The notes under the pieces were generated by a model. That model did no database searches. It had not been told where the DNA came from and was given only the letters and a program-made list of their open reading frames with translations. The position numbers and the translations under genes are program-made. A DNA stretch of 64,000 bases from Paenibacillus piscarius (GTDB lineage: Bacteria > Bacillota > Bacilli > Paenibacillales > Paenibacillaceae): assembly GCF_022234545.1 (NCBI RefSeq), contig NZ_JAIEUI010000001.1, forward strand, positions 62,001-126,000, given 5' to 3'. Below, in pieces: positions 24,729 to 31,694 of this stretch (its first letter is position 1; each line of letters begins with the position of its first letter).

Positions 24729-26861
24729 ATGAGTAAAATGGTTAGAATGGGGATCGACGTAGGGGGAACCCATACCAAGGCAGTGGCCATTGATAATGCG
24801 ACACATGAGATTATCGGGAAATCCTCCGTCAAGACGACGCATGATCATGTCACTGGCGTAGCCGCAGGTGTTGTGAAATGCTTCATGAATTGCCTGGAGG
24901 AGAACAACATCCGTCCAGAGGACGTAGTATTCGTGGCCCATAGTACCACACAGGCTACCAATGCGCTGATCGAGGGCGATATAGCACAGGTGGGCATCAT
25001 CGGTCTGGCGAAGGGCGGTCTGGAGGGCTGGCTCGCCAAGCGGCAGACCAAGCTTCAGAATATCGATCTGGGCAACAGCAAGGAGATCAAGATCTACAAC
25101 AGCTTCCTTAATGTTAAAAAAATGTCCGAAGCCTCCGTGATGGCGGTCATCGACGAGCTGAAGCAGCAGGGGGCGCAGGTGATTGTGCCTTCGATGGCTT
25201 TTGGCGTAGATAACGGGCGGCCCGAGGAACTGGTCTATATTGAAGCGGAGAAAAAAGGGATGCCGACCACCATGGCCTCCGACATCACGAAATTATACGG
25301 GCTGACCCGGAGAACCCGGACGGCCGCGATCAATGCAAGCATTCTGCCGAAGATGCTGGATACTGCCAATTCCACCGAGAATTCGGTGCGCGATGCCGGG
25401 GTCCATGTTCCGCTGATGATTATGAGAGGCGACGGCGGCGTCATGGAGATCAGTGAGATGAAGAAGCGGCCCGTGCTGACGATGCTGTCGGGTCCGGCGG
25501 CTTCGGTCATGGGCTCGCTGATGTACCTGAGAGCATCGAACGGAGTGTATTTCGAGGTCGGCGGCACGACAACCAATATCGGGGTCATCAAAAACGGCCG
25601 CCCGGCCATCGACTATTCCATCGTCGGCGGTCATCCGACCTATGTCAATTCACTGGACGTCCGGGTGCTCGGCGTGGCCGGCGGGTCGATGATCCGGGCG
25701 AACAAAAGCGGCGTGGTTGATGTCGGACCAAGATCGGCGCATATCGGCGGTCTGGATTACTCGGTATTTACCGACCCGGACAAGATCAAGGGAGCGCAGG
25801 TCGAATTCTTTTCCCCGAAGCCTGGTGATCCTGATGATTATGTAGCGATCCGGCTGGAGAACGGGGAACGGGTGACGATTACGAACTCCTGTGCAGCGAA
25901 TGTGCTGGGACTGGTGAAGCCGGAGCATTTCTCCTACGGGGATGTGGAGGCGGCCCGAAGAGCGATGCAGGCGCTGGCGGATTACTGCGGAACTACGGTA
26001 GAGGATATCGCCAAGCAGATTATGGAGAAGGCCTATGCCAAAATCGAGCCGATCATTCTGGCGCTGGCCGAGAAATACAAGCTGGAGAAGGACCAGATCT
26101 CGCTGGTCGGCGTGGGCGGCGGTGCGGCTTCGCTGATTGTCTATTTCTCGGAGAAAATGGGTCTCAAATACAGCATCCCCGAGAATGCGGAGGTTATCTC
26201 TTCGATCGGAGTTGCCCTGTCTATGGTCCGGGATGTGGTGGAGCGGATTATTCCGTCCCCGTCCAAGGAAGTGATTGCCGCGCTCAAAATGGAGGCCATG
26301 AACAAAGCCATCCAGAGCGGGGCCACCCCCGAGAGCATCGAGATTCATATTGATATTGACCCGCAGACGTCCAAGGTGACAGCCATTGCTACCGGCTCTA
26401 CCGAGGTGAAGACGACCGAGCTGCTGAAGGAATGCGATGAGGCCGAGCTGCGGGAGCTGGCTGCACAGGATATGCGCATCCCTGTGGAGCGGACGGAGCT
26501 GCTGCAGAAGACTAGATATGTCAGTATTTTCGGCGAAAAAATGGATAAAGCCGGTGAAGCCGGTGCAGTCCGCATCCTCGACACCAAGGGCTTCATCAAG
26601 GTGCAGAGAGGCCGGGCCATGGCGCTGAAGACCACTGCCGGGGAATATCTCAGCGCGGTCAAGCAGCTATGGGAGGCTATGGCAGTCTATCAGACGGAGC
26701 TGATTGCCAGACCTGACTTTTACCTGTGTGTTGGCGCGCGGGTGATGGACTTTACCGCCTCAGACTTCGAACAGTTAGAGCTGCTGATGGACATTGAGGT
26801 ATCTACGTTCGAGCCGGACACGGAGGTCGTTGTGGTGGCGGCCAATATCAAGCAAAGCTAA
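24729..26861 (+). CDS. Hydantoinase/oxoprolinase family protein (HyuA type)
   Basis: A 710-residue ASKHA-fold protein. The N-terminal nucleotide-binding loop GIDVGGTHTKAVAID and THDHVTGVAAGV, a second loop YFEVGGTTTNIGV at about 278-290, and a C-terminal domain with GVGGGAASLI are typical of HyuA, the ATP-dependent subunit of 5-oxoprolinase, hydantoinase and acetone-carboxylase-type enzymes. Known enzymes usually need a HyuB partner; none is present here. The gene sits between a transporter and a putative metalloprotein, which may be alternative partners. Substrate is not known. Confidence 0.85.
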   Translation: MSKMVRMGIDVGGTHTKAVAIDNATHEIIGKSSVKTTHDHVTGVAAGVVKCFMNCLEENNIRPEDVVFVAHSTTQATNALIEGDIAQVGIIGLAKGGLEGWLAKRQTKLQNIDLGNSKEIKIYNSFLNVKKMSEASVMAVIDELKQQGAQVIVPSMAFGVDNGRPEELVYIEAEKKGMPTTMASDITKLYGLTRRTRTAAINASILPKMLDTANSTENSVRDAGVHVPLMIMRGDGGVMEISEMKKRPVLTMLSGPAASVMGSLMYLRASNGVYFEVGGTTTNIGVIKNGRPAIDYSIVGGHPTYVNSLDVRVLGVAGGSMIRANKSGVVDVGPRSAHIGGLDYSVFTDPDKIKGAQVEFFSPKPGDPDDYVAIRLENGERVTITNSCAANVLGLVKPEHFSYGDVEAARRAMQALADYCGTTVEDIAKQIMEKAYAKIEPIILALAEKYKLEKDQISLVGVGGGAASLIVYFSEKMGLKYSIPENAEVISSIGVALSMVRDVVERIIPSPSKEVIAALKMEAMNKAIQSGATPESIEIHIDIDPQTSKVTAIATGSTEVKTTELLKECDEAELRELAAQDMRIPVERTELLQKTRYVSIFGEKMDKAGEAGAVRILDTKGFIKVQRGRAMALKTTAGEYLSAVKQLWEAMAVYQTELIARPDFYLCVGARVMDFTASDFEQLELLMDIEVSTFEPDTEVVVVAANIKQS

Positions 26862-26896
26862 GCGCTGCGCGGGAGAGCGTATAGACAGGAGGACGT

Positions 26897-27580
26897 ATGC
26901 AAGTACAGACGAAGCTGGGAGAGCTGATGTATCCATTGCTGGAGGTTGACCATGAAGCTTGGGGGATGTATGCCTTCTCGAGAGACATCCTGAACCGGCG
27001 TATTCCGCCGGAGACGAAGCGGGAGATGCTGAAGCGGGCCAGAGCCTGCGGCATAGAATATGCACAGCGGATGATGCTGGAATATGGGACCCGTGATGTC
27101 AGGGTACTTGCCGGGCGGATGAACCTGAAGCTTGAAATGAAGGATGCGCTCATGACCGGCAAGCGTGTGCTGTTCGCCTCCTATACCCCTCCGGGCCGGA
27201 TCGAAATTATGGAAGAACCCTTGCGCAGAGCGGCCGGGCAGGTGCGGGAGGCGGGGGCTGGTCTAGTTGAACTTTTTCCGCAAGCTGGTATAATGAATAC
27301 TATCCTTGGCCACGAAATTTATCATTTTGTAGAAGACCGGTTTGCACAGGAAATATACACCCGGACCGAGCGCATTCTGCTATGGAAGCTGCTGGGCCTG
27401 AAGAATTATTCTACAATACGCACCTTAAGTGAGGTTGGAGCCATGGCTTTTACACAGGAGCTGAACAGACTGCGGTATTCGCCGTTTATTCTGGATGTTC
27501 TGTTGTATTATGCCTACGACCCTGCCAGTGCGGAGACAATAACCCGTGATGTACTAGGAGTGAGTTCAGGGAAGGTGTAG
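26897..27580 (+). CDS. Putative HExxH metalloprotein of unknown function
   Basis: A 227-residue soluble protein without signal peptide, ATG behind AGGAGG. Residues 139-143 read HEIYH, a zincin-type HExxH motif within LGHEIYHFVEDR, and Glu179 in SEVGAMAFTQEL is placed like the third metal ligand (Glu plus A..F) of gluzincin-like families. The protein is otherwise helical and Arg/Glu-rich. I do not recognise a named family. It is the third gene of the unit and may act with the HyuA-type protein, for example as a hydrolase or a metal-binding partner; both ideas are inference. Confidence 0.65.
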   Translation: MQVQTKLGELMYPLLEVDHEAWGMYAFSRDILNRRIPPETKREMLKRARACGIEYAQRMMLEYGTRDVRVLAGRMNLKLEMKDALMTGKRVLFASYTPPGRIEIMEEPLRRAAGQVREAGAGLVELFPQAGIMNTILGHEIYHFVEDRFAQEIYTRTERILLWKLLGLKNYSTIRTLSEVGAMAFTQELNRLRYSPFILDVLLYYAYDPASAETITRDVLGVSSGKV

Positions 27581-27588
27581 GGAAGCCG

Positions 27589-28257
27589 TTGAAGATTATG
27601 AATAACAGTAATTCACTGAATGATGTAACTTATAATCGAATAAAAGAAGACATCATGAATATGACGCTCGAGCCGGGAATGGATGTCAGTGTGCAGAAGC
27701 TCTCTGAACGCTATGGCGTCAGCCGCACACCGGTGCGGGAAGCTGTCGTCCGTCTTCAGCAGTCAGGACTGGTGGAAATATATCCTCAGCGCAAAACCGT
27801 AGTCTCCAAGATCGATCTGCAGCGGGTCCGTGAGGAATGGTTCATCCGCACCTCGCTTGAATCAGCGGTGATCGATGAGTTCATCCGCAAGTGCAGCGAG
27901 CTGGTCGCAGATACGATGCAGGAGCTGATTAATAAGCAGAAGAAATACATGGACAAGAAATACTTCAGAGAATTCTATATCAAGGATAACCGGTTCCATC
28001 AGCTGATCTTCCAGACGGCCGGGGAGGAATTATCCTGGTTCACCATCGAAGAGGTAGCCTCCCATTATAACCGTATCCGTCTGCTCTACGGCAAGATGGA
28101 GGGGGTGCAGCCCTCCGATATCGATAAGCATGTGAAGATGGTGGCGGCAACCCGCAAGCGGGATGTGGAAGGGATGCGCAAGGTCGTGATGGAGCATTCC
28201 AATACGCTGCTGGAACGGGTGCAGAGCATGTCCAAGCAATATCCGCAATTCTTCTAA
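27589..28257 (+). CDS. GntR-family regulator, FCD subgroup
   Basis: A 222-residue regulator with an N-terminal winged helix (ERYGVSRTPVREAVVRLQQSGLVEIYPQRKTVVSKI) and a C-terminal helical FCD domain (about 80-210) with metal-ligand-like Asp and His residues (DNRFHQLIF and VMEHSNTLL). The start may be TTG 27589 (AGGGA 5 bp upstream) or ATG 27598 (no good ribosome site). It closes the transporter-HyuA-HExxH unit and is the likely sensor of its substrate. The CATGTTA repeats upstream of the transporter are its candidate sites. Confidence 0.85.
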   Translation: MKIMNNSNSLNDVTYNRIKEDIMNMTLEPGMDVSVQKLSERYGVSRTPVREAVVRLQQSGLVEIYPQRKTVVSKIDLQRVREEWFIRTSLESAVIDEFIRKCSELVADTMQELINKQKKYMDKKYFREFYIKDNRFHQLIFQTAGEELSWFTIEEVASHYNRIRLLYGKMEGVQPSDIDKHVKMVAATRKRDVEGMRKVVMEHSNTLLERVQSMSKQYPQFF

Positions 28258-28271
28258 TTGTACACAAGATC

Positions 28272-28326
28272 AAAGGCGTATCCGAAAGTTCCTCTCTATA
28301 GGGAGAATTCCGGGATACGCCTTTTT
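28272..28326 (+). terminator. Rho-independent terminator
   Basis: AAGGCGTATCC pairs with GGATACGCCTT; the loop holds a second hairpin (TTCCTCTC/GGGAGAA). TTTTT follows. Confidence 0.85.
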
Positions 28327-28366
28327 GTTGTGAAATAAGCAGGCTGTTTCTGTATGTGTTAAGCCC

Positions 28367-29518
28367 TTATTGCTTCTTGAGCCGGCGGTAATACAACCAG
28401 GATCTCCCGGTCAGCAGGCCGAAGAGCAGAATGCAAAGGAACAGAATGGAAGTGTTCCATACCCGGGATGGAGTAAATCCGTCACGTATTAGCCCGTCCA
28501 CGAAGGCTGTTACATTCACACTGTAGAGCAGCATAATGGGCAGGAACAGCGCAGTATAGCTCACGGCAATCTTCCGGGCGTGCTTCAGGCGGTGGAGCGG
28601 ATCGCTATAGAGCTGCTCCGGGTGTCCGGCAGAATGCTGACCCTCCCGGCCCCACAGGGTCCACTTCTGCAGCGAGAAGGGAGAGCTGTAGAGCTTGCTC
28701 CAGCCTGCCTCCTGATGCAGCTCGAAATATCCTTCGCCTGCAATGACCTGATAATCTGCGTGATAGTGCATTGTCCGCGAACGGCCTTGGCTGAAGTGGA
28801 ACAGTGTGCCTCCCAGGCTTACCTTGTATAGATTCCAGCCCAGCAGCTCCTGCTCCTCCAGCCATTGCTCCAGCCGGTCAGGAGCATACATCCAGCCTAA
28901 TTTCATCCGCGCCATTGTAGTGCCCGTAGGCTTATGCGTTGCGGGAGGCTTCGTCATGTCCGTGTGCCCATGGAGAAGTGCGTTATTGGCCGCCCGGAGC
29001 TTGATCAGCGAATAAATGGCAAGCACCAGCAGGAGTACTGCCAAGGCAGCGGCCGTCCAGGTAACCGCCCACATTGGGCTGGGTTGAATGCGGACGGGAG
29101 CATTCTGGGAGTAGGAGAAGCTTAATATAAGGAGCGGTATAAGTGCGATAAGCAGCAAATACACCAGAATGCCCATAAATACATAGTAGATGATGCGGTT
29201 CCGCTTTAAGACATCCTTACGGGAAGGATAGGCCTTAATCTGTGACGGCTGCTGATCGTTTTTGTAGAGGCACCATTGTCCTTGCTGTAACTGCTTGGTC
29301 CATCCCGCTGCGGTTAGGGAGGAAGCGACCTTGAAGCGGGAGGCCGGACCGTAATCCAGTTGATATGTCAGCTGGACCGGCTCCGCCTGCCGGAATGTAA
29401 AGCGCCGCAGCAGCAAGTTCCACTGTGTCAGCTGCCATCCCCGGCCGGCCATACCGGCCAGCCATGCCTCTGTTCCAGGCAGGTCATAGCTCCAGAAGGG
29501 CCGAAACACTTTTTTCAT
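28367..29518 (-). CDS. DUF2812 membrane protein
   Basis: A 383-residue protein with two DUF2812-like soluble stretches (RPFWSYDLPGTEAWLAGMAGRGWQL at the N-terminus; KLGWMYAPDRLEQWLEEQELLGWNLYKVS at about 205-230) and four predicted membrane helices in two pairs. DUF2812 proteins are nearly always paired with a PadR regulator, as here, where the PadR stop overlaps this start by four bases. They are thought to respond to envelope or antimicrobial stress, but the biochemical role is unknown. Confidence 0.85.
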   Translation of the reverse strand: MKKVFRPFWSYDLPGTEAWLAGMAGRGWQLTQWNLLLRRFTFRQAEPVQLTYQLDYGPASRFKVASSLTAAGWTKQLQQGQWCLYKNDQQPSQIKAYPSRKDVLKRNRIIYYVFMGILVYLLLIALIPLLILSFSYSQNAPVRIQPSPMWAVTWTAAALAVLLLVLAIYSLIKLRAANNALLHGHTDMTKPPATHKPTGTTMARMKLGWMYAPDRLEQWLEEQELLGWNLYKVSLGGTLFHFSQGRSRTMHYHADYQVIAGEGYFELHQEAGWSKLYSSPFSLQKWTLWGREGQHSAGHPEQLYSDPLHRLKHARKIAVSYTALFLPIMLLYSVNVTAFVDGLIRDGFTPSRVWNTSILFLCILLFGLLTGRSWLYYRRLKKQ

Positions 29519-29847
29519 TGAAATTCCTCCTCACTGGCGGCAGCATTGCGGTGAAGCTCCTTCAATCTGCCGATTTCTGCGCGCATGACTTCCTTGCCCG
29601 GCTCCGCTACCTCGTACACCGTCTTTCGCTCTTCATCGGCAAAGACGGTAATCAGACCGTCCTTGCTCATCTTGGTCAAGGTACCGTACACCGTACCCGA
29701 GCCCAGCCTGAGCCGCCCGCCGGACAGCTCCTCCACATGCTTGATGATTCCATATCCGTGGCGCGGCTTGGTTAAGGATAACAGAATATAGAAGGCCGTC
29801 TCGGTCATAGGGACGTACTTCTTGAGAATCTTGTCTACATTGGACAC
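29515..29847 (-). CDS. PadR-family transcriptional regulator
   Basis: A winged-helix regulator of about 110 residues: MTETAFYILLSLTKPRHGYGIIKHVEEL, LGSGTVYGTLTKMSKDGLI and the C-terminal helix ELHRNAAASEE. The GTG at 29847 has AGGTGA 5 bp upstream and is preferred over the in-frame GTG at 29856, which overlaps that ribosome site. It is translationally coupled to the DUF2812 gene downstream. The dyad-rich stretch just upstream is probably its own operator, as PadR regulators usually repress their own operon. Confidence 0.88.
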   Translation of the reverse strand: MSNVDKILKKYVPMTETAFYILLSLTKPRHGYGIIKHVEELSGGRLRLGSGTVYGTLTKMSKDGLITVFADEERKTVYEVAEPGKEVMRAEIGRLKELHRNAAASEEEFQ

Positions 29848-29872
29848 TGCGGTCACCTGCTTCGATATTCAT

Positions 29873-29921
29873 ATGTCACGCTGCGACTATGTCATGGTGT
29901 GACTATATCACGTTGTGACAT
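29873..29921 (-). promoter_or_regulatory. Tandem dyad, candidate PadR operator
   Basis: ATGTCAC (29873-29879) and GTGACAT (29915-29921) bound two 16-bp direct copies of TGYGACTATRTCAYGK (29882-29897 and 29898-29913). The ATGT...ACAT ends fit the PadR consensus style. It lies immediately upstream of the padR start on the leftward strand. Confidence 0.5.
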
Positions 29922-29936
29922 ATTAGGCAAGAAGGA

Positions 29937-30623
29937 TTACTCCTGAGAAATAATCAGGGGCTCACATACCGGCTGCCAAATCTCAGGCACCAGCTGCGGC
30001 TGTGAACAGTAGACGGTCTGTAAATAACGGCTGATAGGGGCCAGCTCGCCTTCAACCAGCACCTCCTTAATCTCTGAGGGCTTGGAGGGGATAGCTTGTC
30101 CGGTGGAGGACATGAATTCGGTAAGGGGGAGCAGCATGGCGCAGCTTTTGCGGTACAGCATCCGGTGCGGGAATCTGGGCGAGCTGCCGGAATCATATTT
30201 GGAGAGTCTGATGCGGGAGAAGTGAGCGGCCAGTACCTGACGGGCATCGAGCTTAAGCACGGCGAAGGGTTCGTCCGGCTCCCGGCGCGAATACATCGCA
30301 GCCATCGCCAGGCAATCGCGCCAGGTCGGCCACAGGAACACATGGCGGTCCAGGCAGCGGCGGAATTCCTCTACGGTGGTACCCGGTGCCATCGCTTCAG
30401 GCTTAATGCGCAGATGGGCATTAAGCACTGCGGCTTGCCCGGCATAGCTTATCCGGTGCGCGGCCGTCCGGCGCTCCCCGTCTGCATGGGCAGGACTCAG
30501 CACCGCTGGGGAATATAAGCTATCCAGGGCAGCGATGGCCGGCAGATTCGCCGCCCGGGTGAAGTGGTAGAAGGAGGTGCGGAGTGGGCTTTTGGTTATG
30601 GCGTCAATCAGCGAGGGGTTCAT
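29937..30623 (-). CDS. Uncharacterised protein, DUF7002-like / possible ADP-ribosyltransferase fold
   Basis: A 228-residue soluble protein. The opening TSFYHFTRAANLPAIAALDSLYSP resembles the YHxT...NLxxI start of ADP-ribosyltransferase-fold proteins (DarT and DUF7002 groups), followed by HVFLWPTWRDCLAMAAMYSR and a conserved Glu in VEGELAPI that could be the catalytic-type Glu. This is pattern similarity only. The yihY stop/start overlap (ATGA) shows it is co-translated with the upstream YihY gene. Confidence 0.5.
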   Translation of the reverse strand: MNPSLIDAITKSPLRTSFYHFTRAANLPAIAALDSLYSPAVLSPAHADGERRTAAHRISYAGQAAVLNAHLRIKPEAMAPGTTVEEFRRCLDRHVFLWPTWRDCLAMAAMYSRREPDEPFAVLKLDARQVLAAHFSRIRLSKYDSGSSPRFPHRMLYRKSCAMLLPLTEFMSSTGQAIPSKPSEIKEVLVEGELAPISRYLQTVYCSQPQLVPEIWQPVCEPLIISQE

Positions 30624-31498
30624 GGCAGCCTCTTAGCCTTTAGGGAGCTGAGAGGCATACTCTTCACCTTACGGTTCAGCAGCACTGCATTAATCTCGCC
30701 TCCGGCCAGGATGATGAACGAACTGATATAGAGCCAGAGCAGAAGCACCGTTACGCCTCCGAGGCTGCCGTAGGTTTTGGAGAAGTCGCTGAACTGGTTA
30801 ACATAGACTGAGAACAGGATGGAGGTCGTAATCCAGCCGATGGTGGAGAACAGCGCACCGGGCATGACCTCCCGCAGGAGCAGTCTGCGGCTGGGCGCGA
30901 TCCAGTAGAGCAGGGTGAAGACAATGAACATCACCAGCAGCGGAATCAGATATTGCAGCAGGTCCCACAGCTTCTGGAAGCCGTAAGGGAGATCAACCAG
31001 CAGGAACACCTGCGTCTTAAGCCAGGTTCCAAGCACAAGCAGCAGAATGCTTAGCAGCACGACTAAGCCGATCGTCAAGGTGGCCAGCAGGGCGATCCCG
31101 CGGATTTTCCAGAAGACTCTGCTCTCATCGATCTCATAGGCACGGTTCAGCCCCTTGATGATGGCATTGATTCCCTTGGAGGCGGCCCAGAGCGTAGCGA
31201 GCATCCCGAAGGACAAAAGCGTCTGGCTGCGGCCGGCAGATACATCCTGCAGAATCTCTTCAATAATAGTGATGGCTTCGGCGGGCATAACCTGCTCCAG
31301 CTGGTGAATGTACTTCTCCAGGGAGATATTCGCATATCCGATCAGGGTCATAATGAAGATGAGGAAAGGGAACAGGGACAGAATCAGATAATAGGTGAGC
31401 TGCGCGGCAATTCCCTGGACATCGTCGGTATTGATTTTGACCCATAATTGCTTGATGAAACGGAAGGTGCCTCGTGCACCGCCGGAGCTGCTGTTCAT
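30620..31498 (-). CDS. YihY/BrkB family membrane protein
   Basis: A 292-residue inner-membrane protein with six predicted helices. Family marks include DDVQGIAAQLTYYLILSLFPFLIFIMTLIGY, LWAASKGINAIIKGLNRAYEI and TYGSLGGVTVLLLWLYISSFIILAGGEINA. YihY/BrkB proteins were once called ribonuclease BN by mistake; their role is unknown, possibly transport. Gene is first of a leftward pair with the DUF7002-like protein. Confidence 0.9.
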   Translation of the reverse strand: MNSSSGGARGTFRFIKQLWVKINTDDVQGIAAQLTYYLILSLFPFLIFIMTLIGYANISLEKYIHQLEQVMPAEAITIIEEILQDVSAGRSQTLLSFGMLATLWAASKGINAIIKGLNRAYEIDESRVFWKIRGIALLATLTIGLVVLLSILLLVLGTWLKTQVFLLVDLPYGFQKLWDLLQYLIPLLVMFIVFTLLYWIAPSRRLLLREVMPGALFSTIGWITTSILFSVYVNQFSDFSKTYGSLGGVTVLLLWLYISSFIILAGGEINAVLLNRKVKSMPLSSLKAKRLP

Positions 31499-31694
31499 AG
31501 AATCCTCCTAGATGATTTGATGAGTAGGCTACCATGTTCGCCAAATATATCAATATATATGTATACCCCGGCAAAATATCCTTTTACCCGCAAACCTGCA
31601 GTTATTGTATCACCAGAAAATTTCCGGTTCCCTGCCTGATTAGATTCTGTTATTCTAGCTTCAGTCAGATTATATATGCCGGGAGAGTGCTCGA

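Noticed and set aside
24033-24941. Antisense open frame (302 codons) spanning transporter and HyuA starts
   Set aside because: Crosses the intergenic gap between two convincing genes; composition is His/Asp/Gly-rich and not protein-like.
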